Both the position numbers and the translations under genes were made by a program. Shown one piece after another: positions 1 through 10,429 of a stretch of 64,000 nt of DNA (positions within the stretch are counted from its first letter, which is position 1; every line of letters starts with the position of its first letter). The notes under the pieces are model-generated. The model saw nothing but the letters and a program-made list of their open reading frames with translations, was not told the DNA's origin and did not search any database. The stretch is from assembly GCF_018446385.1 (NCBI RefSeq), contig NC_055996.1:13503317-13567316 (forward strand), written 5' to 3'. This DNA is from Zingiber officinale (taxonomy: Eukaryota; Streptophyta; Magnoliopsida; Zingiberales; Zingiberaceae).

Positions 1-772
1 TATATGGATGCATATGATTGACATGCATACAGGATTATGACACTCTCGGTCTGACGACCCTATTTTACTTATACCTTGGTCCTGGTTAGTACAGTTTTCT
101 CCTGTTTTGTTTCAGTTGCATTTAGCCTTCTTGTATCAGGAGACTGTACGCATGATTAGTGTTGCCTGTTATCTTCTTTATTATGCATATCAGTTGATAC
201 CCGCTGAGTGTTGGACTCACACCCTCCTCTGTTGCTATTTCAGGTTGATGCTGTCAGGAGAGGGTTCCAGTCGCTAGTCCCCTGCAGACCACGAGGGCAT
301 TATTGATCTTTTGGTTTTCTTCTTTATTGGACCATGTTTAGACTTGATTTGTTTTGATACTTGGAGCTTGTATGGATTGTACTTGTCGATGGATTTTTAT
401 TCGATATGCTTTACTATATACCTGCCTAGACGGCAGAAGAGGTAAGTTGATCTTATCGTCGAATTTGAGCTTTATGAGTGTAGCGGAGTAGGAATATGTT
501 TTGAGCTTTATGGGTGTAGTTGAGTAGGGTTGTTTTCGAGTTTCCTTATCACTGTTAAGTTTGTTTACTATTAAACTGCGTTGTTGTGTCAGCCAGAGGC
601 TGAAATTGATATAAACTGCGTGGATGTATGTGTTATTATTTGTTTATTATTGTTATTATTCCAGCCGCTTGTGGCTGAGGTATATGGTGATGTAGAAAGT
701 TTCAAATTGTCCGCCGTACAGGGGAGATGCTGCCGAAATTTCTTCGGACAAGGACTCCCCCGGGGCGTGATA
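1..772 (+). repeat. 3' portion of the LARD-A 5' LTR
   Basis: Direct repeat of 4141-4912. The LTR ends ...GGGCGTGATA at 772, against ...GGGCGTGACA in the other copy, so the canonical CA terminus has mutated to TA. The tRNA-Met primer site follows six bases later. Confidence 0.88.
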
Positions 773-1922
773 ATTTAGTGGTATCAGAGCCAAGTTATAC
801 GATACTTTCTATGTGTTCTGGATTTTTGAGATTTATCTGATACCAATTTATTTGGTATCAAAGCACAGTTTTACGATCTTTGTTTTCGTATTTTGGATAT
901 TTGGGATAACCTGATACGAATTTATTTGGTATCAGAGCACCAAGGTTTGGCGATCTTTGTTTGATTTTCGTGTTACGGATTTTCGAGATTTATTTGATAC
1001 CAATTTATTGGTATCAGAGCAGGTTATGTTACCTGCTTTTGGTATTCTGGATTTTTGGGTTAGCCCAAGTTTACGAGTCAAACTGGGTAGTTATTTTGGA
1101 TTGCACGGATTTTCCATTATGTATATGTTTTGGACTTCCGTTTCGGATTTATATGGATTTCTGGTGATTTTCATGTTCGGAATTTTGAGGTCAGAAGTTG
1201 GGGACTGGACAGTGATGGAACATCTCCAGACGGCATATAGGTATGATGTTTAATTTTATAGTTTATGGCATGTATTAGCATTCTTTATTTAGTACCTGTC
1301 TGGTTGTTGTAACACATATTACATGTGATGGGTTAGCCATTGAGCATGATTGACCTTAATAGAGATCAAGGATTATAGTTGGTGATCAAATTATAAATGG
1401 GGTGCTAGAGAGTTTACGGTTGAGTGTGCCTATGATATTTTAATAAATTTGGTTAGTTGTGGTTAGTTAACAGGATGATAAAAATTGATATTTGCTTCTT
1501 CTGATATTGGACTATGTGGATAAGTAATGATTTGATGTTTTGAATGCTAACTTGCTCTCATGGGGAGTAGAGACTTATTCATCTGATATTATGTGGGCTG
1601 ATATTTTTGAGGATAAAAATGAGAGTGTCTTGATGTTCTTGAATTTTGACTTTTTCTTTTGGGTCATACACATTTATACATATGATATTATGTGGGTTGG
1701 CATTTTCTAGTTTGAGTTGATGTAATTAGTGTTGAATTGACCCATGAACTGATTTAGTTATTTGACAATCTATTTTTGATATGAGCTCGATACCCCCATC
1801 TTTTCACTTGAGGTACGTGATTTAATTTACCGTTCAGTATTTTGTACTCTTTACCTGTTGTTAGTATTTGCTGATGGGAGATAACGAAATTTGGGGACCA
1901 AATTTTTATTAGTGGGGGAGAA
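773..1922 (+). other. LARD-A internal region with four tandem PBS-like repeats
   Basis: This ~1.15-kb stretch has no recognisable coding domain; its short open frames (957-1253, 961-1167) look like chance. The first ~250 bases hold four tandem copies of a 74-82-bp unit, each carrying a match to the initiator tRNA-Met complement: TGGTATCAGAGCC at 779, TGGTATCAAAGCA at 853, TGGTATCAGAGCA at 927 and TGGTATCAGAGCA at 1009. Only the copy at 779 is in the normal place next to the LTR. The rest is AT-rich sequence ending in the polypurine tract at 1911-1922. Confidence 0.8.
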
Positions 1923-4912
1923 TGTAAAATATCAAAAATAGGTGAATATTAATAAGGGAATTTTCCGAAATTTTTGGAAATTTTTCGGGAATTTTTCAGA
2001 GCTCGTATGGACGAGGTAACGGGGATAAAATTGGGGCCCGGAAAAGCCTGTTTAGGCTACCCTGTTTTAATGAGGAAAAGTTTTATTTCTTTTTCCTTTT
2101 CCTTTTCTTTTTCTTTTTTTTTTCTTCTTATTTCCTCTTCCTCGCCGTTCCTTCCTTCCCCCGCGCGTGCCAACGCCATGTGCCCTAACCGGCGCCAACG
2201 GTTTCTCCCCCACCCGAGTACAAATCACTCGGCCACTTCATTTTGCTTCTCTTCTCCTTCCCAAGCCGAACCCTCCTTCCTCCCTCATCTCTCGCGACCA
2301 GCCGATGTGCCCTAGGTGCCGAGCCACCGCCGACCGACGCTGCCTCCCTTCTGCCCTAGCAACGGCTGCCACCACCTATGTGCCCTAGCATCTTCTCCGA
2401 TCGCCAACCACCCGAGCAGCGCTGGTCAAGCCGAGATTTCCTCAGCCCTAGCGTCGGCCTCTCCTCCTCTTACTCGAGCCGTCGCCTGTGCCCTAGATCT
2501 GAGCCGCGCCGCTGACGCCTTCTTCCTCTGTAGAGTGTCGCCACCCCACGGGATAGCGCCGGCTACCCTCGACCGCCGTGCCCTAAGTCCTCACTCTCTT
2601 CAGCCGACGCCCCACTTCCGACGCCATAGCCGTCGCGGTCGATCGCAAGCCACCGGAGGTTTGAGTCCTCCTCACAGCGTCTTTGCCTTAGTTCTTTACT
2701 GCCGAGCTTCTCCCTCTTCGTGAGTTGCTGCCGCGCCATTGACAGACCTCAGTCCTAGATCGCCTACGTCAATCTGGACCTCAAGGCATAGAGGTAAGAC
2801 TGCTTCCCTAATTGGTGAATCGGGTATATGATTGTTGCTATGGTGTTCTTGGTCTGACTCACTTAGTTCCAGCATCATCAGGGGCAGTGAAGTTGCTTGT
2901 TCTAATTCCAGCAGCGACCATCTCTTGGCGTTGGATCAGTGATCACAGCTGTGAACTTGAGGTAAGAGTATGGATTTGATATATGAGTTGAATTAGGGCT
3001 AAATTGGGTGAGTTTTGGATTGAGATAAATGCATTGTTGTGAGTATAACTGTGGATTTCATGGTTAATAGGATTATGTAGAGGACCCAATTTGGAATTTC
3101 TTAGCTTGATTAGGATTTAGTTTAGCTAATTAATGCATGATAGAATTAGCTAAACTAAACATTGGTGACACAGGACTTGATGCGGGACGAGCACTTCGAC
3201 ACAGAGGTCGTTTAGCTCGATCTATATTGGAGGCGGGTACTTTGACTTATGTCTTTTGATATACATAATAATGTTTTTAACATATAGCAATGATTATGTT
3301 TCTCATTTGCTTCGGTTGATCACTACCCGATCTATTGCATGCTTGTTTGTTTGTTTTTATGCACATCATGTTAGTATATATCTGATTACGCCTATTTATA
3401 GAGGTAGTGACACAACCTTGTTATTTATCATGTTCAGGACCTAGGGTTTTTGATACCTTATCTGGTCTGTGTACTTTGATTTGTTTCACTTCCCGATGGT
3501 ACACATTTTACAAGTATATAGATTATTGTTATGCTGCTCAGTATTTTGCCATGCTTAGTATCATGCATCATTCGCATGATTGCATGCTGTGCGATAGTCT
3601 GCTCCATTATTGTTGAGCACATTGCCAGTTACATGTATCCGTTCACACCACCACTCATGGGTTAGTGGTAGATCAGACAGATGTGTGACAGTTCTGCTAT
3701 TTGGCTCCGTTGGTCTGGTGACTCAGCGTGGTAGCCGGCAAACAATTCTGCTCTGTTTGGCTCCGCTGGTTTAGTGTAGCAGCGTGGTAGCCGTCAGGCG
3801 GTTGGACTCTGTTTGGCTCCGTTGGTCCGCTCATGGGTAGTGTGACGCAGCGTGGTAGCCGGCAGAAATTCCTCCCCGTCATCGTGTACCGGGAGATGAG
3901 AGCATTGCGCTCCCCCATTTATGATTTGGGGTAGGAGTATGTGTGTACTCCGACAGCATCCCATCCACTCGGTCACTCATCAGGGGTAGTGATGTCAGAG
4001 TGCACGGTTGTCACAACCCTACCCACTCGGACTCACCATTGTGTGTGAGATGGCTGACTGGCGTCAGGGGTGATCATGTCATTGGCATCATATGCATGAT
4101 GCATTTATTGCTTGTGTTTGCTGCATTTACTTGCTGCATTTATATGGATGCATATGATTGACATGCATACAGGATTATGACACTCTCGGTCTGACGACCC
4201 TGTTGTAGTTATACCTTGGTCATGGTTAGTACAGTTTTCTCCTGTTTTATTTCAGTTGCATTTATCCTTCTTGTATCAGGAGACTGTACGCATGATTAGT
4301 GTTGCCTATTATCTTCTTTATTATGCATATCAGTTGATACCCGCTGAGTGTTGGACTTACACCCTCCTCCGTTGCTATTTCAGGTTGATGCTGTCAGGAG
4401 AGAGTTCCAGTCGCTAGTCCCCTTCAGACCACGAGGGCATTATTGATCTTTTGGTTTTCTTCTTTATTTGACCATGTTTAGACTTGATTTGTTTTAATAC
4501 TTGGAGCTTGTATGGATTGTACTTGTCAATGGATTTTTATTCGATATGTTTTACTATATACCTGCCTAGACGGCAGAAGAGGTAAGTTGATCTTATCGTC
4601 AGATTTGAGCTTTATGAGTGTAGTGGAGTAGCAATATGTTTTGAGCCTTATGGGTGTAGTTAAGTAGGGTTGTTTTTGAGTCTGCTTATCACTATTCAGT
4701 TTGTTTACTATTAAACTGCATTGTTGTGTCAGCCAGAGGCTGAAATTGATATAAACTACGTGGATGTCTGTGTTATTGTTTGTTTATTATTGTTATTATT
4801 CCAACCGCTTGTGGCTGAGGTATATAGTGATGTAGAAAGTTTCAGATTGTCCACCGTACAGGGGAGATGCTGCCAAACTTTCTTCGGACAGGGACTCCTC
4901 CAGGGCGTGACA
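1923..4912 (+). repeat. LARD-A 3' LTR
   Basis: About 2990 bp, TG...CA bounded, starting directly after the polypurine tract and ending where the direct repeat with 1-772 ends. A pyrimidine-rich, GC-rich block at ~2080-2740 resembles a leader and contains donor-like GAGGTAAG sites (e.g. ~2791 and ~2959). Short open frames there (1974-2723) have low-complexity composition and no recognised domain, so they are not called as genes. Confidence 0.85.
3691..3862 (+). repeat. Three imperfect ~55-65 bp tandem units inside the LARD-A LTR
   Basis: The unit contains TTTGGCTCCG, then GGT and a variable stretch, then AGCGTGGTAGCCG, repeated three times with indels. Related GCCACTACCCATGAGTGGCC units in opposite orientation occur in the solo LTR near 59420-59510. 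Confidence 0.65.
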
Positions 4913-5933
4913 GAAAGCCTTGATGGATCTAAAGTTGACCGAACACTTAGCGGTCGTAAGTCCAATAGGGAGTTGACATGGAACTAGGAAGTTCGGGCGT
5001 AGTAAACTTCCGAAGACCATAACATTTGACTCGGATACCAGAATGAGGTGATCTTGGATGTGAAACGAAGCTTGTTTCAAGCTCTACACAATTTTATGCT
5101 TGTCAATCGATTGGCCAATCAATTGGGGGGGTTCAATCGATTAGCCAATTGATTAGATGACATGATTTTGTGCAGAAACCTTCATGATCGATTGGCTAAT
5201 CGATCAAAACTTTCCTAATCGATTGGGAGAGTTTATGAGCGAACAGTGAGCTTCTGAATCGATTAGTTGATTGATTGAAACCTCCAATCGATCAGTCGAT
5301 CGATTGGGATGCTGGAAATCACGCGATAGAGGCTGAATCGATCGGACAATCGATTCAGGCACTTTCTAGAGAGCACGGAGGCGCTCTGAATCGATCGATC
5401 GATCGATTCAAAGCCTCCTCAATCGATTGAAAGTCATTCAATCGATTGGGATTTGACCATTGCGCAGGTTATAGCCATTGGCAAGCGATTTTCTCCGTAC
5501 TTTTTCGGCTTCCTTCTCCGCGCGATCACAACGACCATTTTAGGGATTTCTCCACTCTCACAGCCAGATCTTGAAGGCTCTTGGGGACAAGTGTAGCCAC
5601 ACTTCCAAGATTCAAGAGGCAACAACAAGCAACAAGAAGCTCTTTATTTATATCTTTTGTATTTTCTTCTTGTGTGAGTTGTATTTGTTGTGTGGGGTTA
5701 TACAAGGCTTCTCTGCCTTTGGTAGTTACCGAAAGGAGTGTTTTTTTAGTGGAGAGTGCGTCGCGTGTGGATCCTTGGATTAGTCACCTCTTTTTGAGGT
5801 GGATACCAAGTAAATCCTTGTGTTAGCATTGTATTTTTGTTTCTTGTTCTTTCCGCTACATATCAACACCAAGAGGCAAGCAACGACGAGCTATTCACCC
5901 CCCCTCCCCCTCTAGCACATTTCAACCCTAACA
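4913..5933 (+). repeat. Copia-type LTR 3' portion, interrupted by LARD-A
   Basis: The sequence ends with the same terminal block as the complete LTRs at 41083-42395 and 46621-48013: a hairpin (CACCTCTTTTTGAGGTG near 5787), GAGCTATTCA followed by a C-rich tract, CTCTAGC and a final CCTAACA at 5933. No primer site follows; instead a minus-strand gag sequence begins. It is therefore the end of a solo or truncated LTR, inserted in an older copia element and later split by LARD-A. Its 5' part would lie left of the window. Confidence 0.65.
5105..5455. repeat. CGATT/CGATC palindrome array 1
   Basis: A run of ~18-22-bp near-perfect palindromes separated by unrelated spacers, for example ATCGATTGGCCAATCAATT, ATCGATCGATCGATTC and CCAATCGATCAGTCGATC. 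The same motif class recurs in at least nine other blocks of this window. It lies in the LTR fragment 4913-5933. Confidence 0.8.
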
Positions 5934-6900
5934 CTCCTTTCTTCTAACATTGTTTCTCCTTCATCGATGCTCTCGATGCTCATCTCAGATGAGCTTGCTT
6001 CTTCATTGTCTTAGTGACTTGCCATCAACGCAAGTTTGGCATAGGCTTCAATTTCTAACTCTAACGTTTCATCCCATGTTGCTTTTAGGTTCTTGTACTT
6101 CTTCAGGGTTAGTCTTTTGTCCTTTTCCTTGTCCTTGTCATTATCTTTGTTCTTCTATTTTGGGCAGTTGTCTTTAATGTGCCCTTCTTCATTGCAGTGA
6201 TAACATCTCACTCTCCTTTTTCTTCTTTTGACCTGCACTTGATTGAATTTATTAGCTTTAAAGAATTTTTTAAACTTCCTTATCATAAATGTAGTTTCAT
6301 CATCGTCGAGAGAAGTTTCAGATTCTAGTTCATCCATTTTTTTCCTTTAAGACTATATTCTGTTTGGACTCCTTAAATCTGCACATCTACTTTCATATAT
6401 TTCAAATGTAGAAAATAATTTATCTAAATTACTTACCTCCAGGTCCCTAGAGATGTAATATGCATCTAGTAGGGTTGACCATTCGGGTGTTCTAGGGAAA
6501 GCTTTAAGCGCATGCCTTAGCAAATCTTGGTTGGTTACCTTTTCTCTAAGATTCGTGAGTTCGGTAACTAGCTCCTTTAGTTTGGTGTGCAGTTAAAAAC
6601 GGTTTCACTTTCCTTTAGTCGCAGATTTGTTAGTTGGTTTTGAAGTAGATCTCTCCTTGCGAGCTTGGCTTTAGATGATCCTTCGTGAAGCTCTAGGAAT
6701 TTTTCCCAGAGGTCTTTTGCAACCTCGTAGACTCCGATTCGGTTTACTTCTTGTGGTGACAACGCGCTTAGCAGATGGAATTATGCTTTTCCATTTGTCA
6801 CAAATTTAGCTTGTTCCTTCTTCATCCAGTGTTCTTCTTTTTTTCAACTTGTCATTGTTGTTGGTAGGTACTGCAAAACCATTTTTCAAAATTAAAAATA
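5934..6900 (-). pseudogene. Copia gag remnant (UBN2-type gag with CCHC zinc knuckle)
   Basis: Read on the minus strand, this encodes pieces of a Ty1/copia gag: SPQEVNRIGVYEVAKDLWEK and ELHEGSSKAKLARRDLLQ (6577-6762), then ELESETSLDDDE, a basic stretch and the zinc knuckle CYHCNEEGHIKDNC (6155-6337). Closer to 5934 is a SSEMSIESIDEG-like segment. The order and wording match the intact gag at 30934-32391, so the two are close relatives. The frame is broken by stops and shifts, and the 3' part plus all of pol are absent because the LTR fragment ending at 5933 interrupts it. Confidence 0.8.
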
Positions 6901-7036
6901 TATCAAAATCAGTTTTAAAATATACCTCCATTTTTTTTCTTTCAGTGTGTGAAATCTCCTTCAAACTTTGGCGGGTGGATGCTTGTTCTAGCCATCGTCT
7001 TTGCTTCGATCGACGGTTAGTCCTTCTGAGGTGACC

Positions 7037-7720
7037 TGGCTCTCATACCACTTGTTGGTCCCTTATGGCTAGCAAAAGGGGGTGAATTGCCCTGCATAAT
7101 AAAAACAATATCTTTCTCAACTCAATCGGCTTTAACATAATTACACACTTAATTAAGCAAAATAATATAATCAAGATAAGTAAGAGACAAGTAAGTTTTT
7201 ATTTGGTTGGCAATCAGAGGATTGCTACTCCAAGGAAAGTAGACTCAATTAGAAAATATCCTTCTTGAACAAAATGTCGGAGGCGAAAAAAAGCCTCGTA
7301 CATGAAAATGAAGCTCGAAAGTGAAGAACTGAATAGAACTTGAAGTATAGAATGTGTTATTCGAAAAGGAGAAGACCAAGGTTATATTTATAGCTCACTG
7401 GTCGAAAATGGGTTTGCTGACGTGGCACGGTTCGGGCACTCGAACCCTCTCCAGGCACCCTTAACATGGCAAATCTTATCTCCTCACAAACGGTTACGCA
7501 ACGGGCAAAAGATAATATTTTATTTGGTCTGGGTGCTTGAACAGGTTCGGGCACCCGGACCACCTTCGAACAGGGGTGCCTCGCGCGCTTCGGGCACCTG
7601 GACCACCTTCGAACAAGGGCGCCTCTGTGTGCCCCAACCCAAACCAAAGTGGTTTGGGTGTCAGAGTTATTCCGGGCGTCTGGACTCCGGGCGCTCAGAA
7701 CTATTCCGGGCCGATTTAGA
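7037..7720 (-). repeat. Primer site and 5' LTR of the minus-strand copia remnant
   Basis: On the minus strand a mutated tRNA-Met primer site (TGGTATGAGAGCC, plus 7038-7050) abuts an LTR whose plus-strand edge is TGTTGGTCCC at 7053. The region contains paired segments of the GGGCGCTCG/CGGGCACC type resembling the GC-rich section of the 29858 LTR. The outer boundary near 7720 is a guess: no clean terminus or duplication was seen. Confidence 0.5.
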
Positions 7721-7739
7721 TCATTTAGAGGAAAAAAAG

Positions 7740-8451
7740 ATAATATAATTAAATTGTGGTATTGATTTTTAAAAAATCAACACCATAATAATTATGTATA
7801 CATGTAAAAAAAAAAGAGAAGACAGAAGACAGAAAAAAAAATATAAGTTTCATGCATAAAAAAATTAAGAAAGAGAGAAAAAGTTAGATTTAACATAGGG
7901 ATAAAAGGAGAAAAAATGTCTTTTGGACATTTTCAAAATTTAGACATCTTTTAGTCAATTCTCAACTTTAAGTGCACCTTTTAGACAATTGTCATATTTG
8001 AAATAGGTTAAAATAATTAATTTCTTAATTTAAAAAAGATATCATACCATTAAAATTAATATAAATAAATATTCATATCATCCAAATAAATAACTAAATA
8101 AATTTTTAAATAACATAATTAAATTAACTTTTTATTATTTATGATTAATTTTTTTTAAAAAAAATAATAATAAATAAATAATTTATATATTCCACTTTTA
8201 AAATTATTTTACAAATAATCTTTTTAAAATTTTCTTCTCTCCGTCTAACTTGATAAACCTATCTTTCCTCTACCTACTTTTCGTGATAACAAATTTCTCC
8301 GATAATTTCTTATAGCATTCTGTAACATGAAATTTGTCACCCTCTCCTAACTAACTGTCCCACCTATTAAAAGAGAGCCGAAATAATAGAGTCTTCACAT
8401 GTCACTGTGGCTCAATTGGAATACATGTCATCTTTGTATGGTCTTTTAAGA
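7740..8451. other. AT-rich intergenic stretch, nothing recognised
   Basis: Very AT-rich sequence with poly(A)/(AT) runs and no coding frame, LTR motif or RNA gene that I can recognise. It separates the copia remnant from the inverted-repeat-bounded FAR1-like unit. Confidence 0.5.
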
Positions 8452-8545
8452 GAGAACGGATCTTCTGCGCCCGCGTCTCCTGCGCCCTCTGCGCCCGTCG
8501 CTACACGACAAACAAAAAAACACGTGCTTAGCGCAAAAAAAAAAA
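8452..8545 (+). repeat. Left inverted repeat of the FAR1-like unit
   Basis: Reverse complement of 14478-14566 with few differences. It has GC-rich CTGCGCCCGCGTCTC-type sequence, then CACGTGCTTAGCGC and a poly(A) run. Confidence 0.75.
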
Positions 8546-9380
8546 AAAAAAAAAGAGTAATAATATTTGCCTCGACAATTCGCCGCTTGCCGCGACAACG
8601 CACTGATCGGTCTGTAGACCGATCAGGAGGCAACCTGATCGGTCTACAGACCGATCAGTAAAAGGGAGCTGAACTCACTTGTTAATGGCTTTCAGAATAT
8701 ATGTCAATAAGCCACTTATAGATTTTCTGCATTCTGCAAAATTCTATGTAGATAATACCCAAAGTCCAAAGACATATGAAATATATCATTGAAATTCCAT
8801 CTTCACCTTCTTTTTCAGTTGATAGTATTTTCCTGCATTTATCAAGGTTATTCATATTGATACTCATCACTGTTCCATGATACGTAGATACTAGAACTTA
8901 AGCATAATTTGAAGTCAATCTCCAAGTCATTACATGGAATCCTGTTCTACTAAACATGACATTACTGATGTATATCGTATGCTCCCAAATCAGTGCTGCT
9001 AAATGCCCCCAAGGCACATTAACTGGTCAGGTTTGGTATCTTATTTTGGGACTCTAAAGAGCATTATCATAAAGTGAGCCTGGATCCTGTAGTGTTTGCA
9101 GATCAAATGATGCAGTTTATGAACAATGACAAGAGTTTGTCAGCTGAAAGCCTCCTAATTATTCAAAGTATAGCTCAGAAACAATTTAGGCATGTTCCTA
9201 TATTCAGGCATGTTCCTATATTTTTAAGAGTATTTCCTATATTTCACGAGAAAGCCATTACTGATCGGTCTGTAGACCGATCAGGTTTCCTCCTGATCGG
9301 TCTACAGACCGATCAGTGCGTTGTCGCGGCAAGTTGTCGCGGCGAATTGTCGCGGCAAATATCATTACTCAAAAAAAAAA
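8541..9380. repeat. Foldback pair of ~110-120 bp arms with palindromes
   Basis: The sequence at about 8541-8660 (poly-A, ATTTGCCTCGACAATTC, CCGCGACAACGCACTGATC, then two GATCGGTCTGTAGACCGATC-type palindromes) reappears in inverted orientation at about 9257-9380, ending in another poly-A run. The ~600-bp loop holds mostly anonymous sequence. This looks like a foldback or MITE-like insertion, or the product of an inverted duplication. Confidence 0.6.
9074..9195 (+). pseudogene. Coding-like fragment in the foldback loop, unrecognised
   Basis: A frame reading SLDPVVFADQMMQFMNNDKS then LSAESLLIIQSIAQKQ has the composition of a real helical protein segment rather than random translation. It has no start or proven splice sites. 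It might be another exon of the FRIGIDA-like gene represented at 9954-10126, but I cannot confirm this from memory of the family. Confidence 0.25.
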
Positions 9381-9416
9381 AAAGCCCAATTTTTTTTTTC
9401 GAACTCACCGAGAATT

Positions 9417-9800
9417 ACTGATCGGTCTGTAGACCGATCAGGAGCAACGCATTGGATCGGTCTGTTGACCGATCCATTTACAGTTGGATCGGTCTGTTGA
9501 CCGATCCAGTTACAGACTGATCAGGAGCAACGCATTGGATCGGTCTATTAACCGATCCAGTGATACTATGGTTATCTGATCGGTCACCAGACCGATCAGT
9601 AACCAATCAGTAACTTTCTGTGAACTCGCCGAGAATTACTGATCGGTCTGTAGACCGATCAGGAGAGTTGCTCGGGAGAAAGGATAGGGGATCGGTCTGT
9701 GGACCGATCCACCTATAGCTTGATCGGTCCACAGACCGATCAGAACCCTCATGGACCGATTCTGATCAGTCCAAAAAGGATGTGGATCGGTCTGCTGACC
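9417..9800. repeat. GATCGGTC palindrome array 2
   Basis: About ten palindromes of the form GATCGGTCTGTWGACCGATC, separated by 5-40 bp of unrelated sequence, with alternating flanks (TGGATC...GATCCA and CTGATC...GATCAG). It is not part of a recognised LTR and lies downstream of the FAR1-like gene. Confidence 0.8.
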
Positions 9801-9953
9801 GATCCACAATAATGTCTGTAGTTGTCTTTATTGTCTTTATAATGCTTGAGGGTGAATGCTCGAGTTAGGAACTAATATGTGTTAACTTTGACCCCGAGGC
9901 TAGATAGGAGTCGTTAGATGAGTGATATAAGAGTTGTTTTCTCCCTTATACAG

Positions 9954-10126
9954 ATATCATCGAGGAATTGATCAACAATGGACATCAGCTAGATGTAATA
10001 AGCTTTGCTCATGAAGCTGGTTTGCAGGAGAAGTTCCCTCTAGTTCAATTGCTAAAATCCTTCCAATATGGATCACAGATAGCAACTTCAACTGCAGAAG
10101 ACAGCAACAACAGTGGGCAAACTGTA
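9954..10126 (+). pseudogene. FRIGIDA-like exon fragment
   Basis: Between an acceptor-like ...TTATACAG and a donor-like GTATGTC, the plus strand encodes IIEELINNGHQLDVISFAHE, AGLQEKFPLVQLLKSF and so on. This resembles the FRIGIDA-like pattern in which a residue run of the EELIxxGxQxxAVxFAxxxGLxEKFxPVxLLK type occurs. FRIGIDA-like proteins take part in flowering-time chromatin control. Only this exon is clear; the usual preceding helical domain is missing, so it is a gene fragment, probably moved here by transposition into the FAR1-like unit. The strand is opposite to the FAR1-like gene. Confidence 0.55.
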
Positions 10127-10223
10127 GTATGTCAACTCATTCTGGATTTCATTTTTCTATAAAGCTTTAACTTATTGAAAATGCATAAAGTAAATACTAA
10201 TAGTTCTGTAATACTCAAGTATT

Positions 10224-10343
10224 GCTAGCATTTGTTACAGAATACCACAATCCGCTAGCATTTGTTACAGAATACAACAAGCCGCTAGCATTTGTTACAG
10301 AATATCACAAGCCGCTAGCATTTGTTACAGAATACCACAAATG
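10224..10343 (+). repeat. 30-bp minisatellite, four units
   Basis: Four head-to-tail copies of GCTAGCATTTGTTACAGAAT plus ACCACAAGCC, with 1-3 differences each. They are followed by partial AAATGTATTCAAGAATACCA repeats to ~10400. The unit length is a multiple of three, so one plus frame stays open as a 10-residue repeat (LAFVTEYHKP). This is probably coincidental, as the array lies just beyond the stop of the FAR1-like gene. Confidence 0.85.
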
Positions 10344-10429
10344 TATTCAAGAATACCACAAATGTATTCGGCCCGCTATCAAATGTATTCAAGAATACAG
10401 AATGTACTCAAGTTTCTGAGCTATTTAGC

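Larger units (their letters stand above)
1..4912 (+). mobile_element. LARD-A: non-coding large LTR retrotransposon, 5' LTR cut by window edge
   Basis: The first 772 bases recur at 4141-4912 with only scattered substitutions, so these are the ends of two LTRs in direct orientation. The 5' LTR copy is followed by a primer binding site complementary to initiator tRNA-Met (TGGTATCAGAGCC at 779). The second LTR is preceded by a purine tract (AGTGGGGGAGAA, 1911-1922) and runs TGTAAAATATC...GGCGTGACA. The interior is only ~1.15 kb and shows no gag or pol similarity, so the element is non-autonomous with ~3-kb LTRs (LARD-like). Its 5' flank is outside the window, so the target duplication cannot be checked; the 3' candidate is GAAAG at 4913-4917. 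A relative sits at 58457-61707 in the opposite orientation. Confidence 0.88.

Noticed and set aside
779-791. TGGTATCAGAGCC as part of a tRNA gene
   Set aside because: It is the complement of a tRNA 3' end next to LTRs, so a primer site; no cloverleaf sequence is present. The same holds at 30880, 38716, 42398 and 49351.
2080-2740. Ser/Pro-rich frames in LARD-A LTR as a possible gene
   Set aside because: Low-complexity pyrimidine-rich composition, no domain, and position inside an LTR leader.
8600-9800. Regularly spaced ~20-bp repeats looked CRISPR-like
   Set aside because: The repeats are palindromes with variable class and spacing, the DNA is clearly plant nuclear, and there are no cas genes or uniform spacers.
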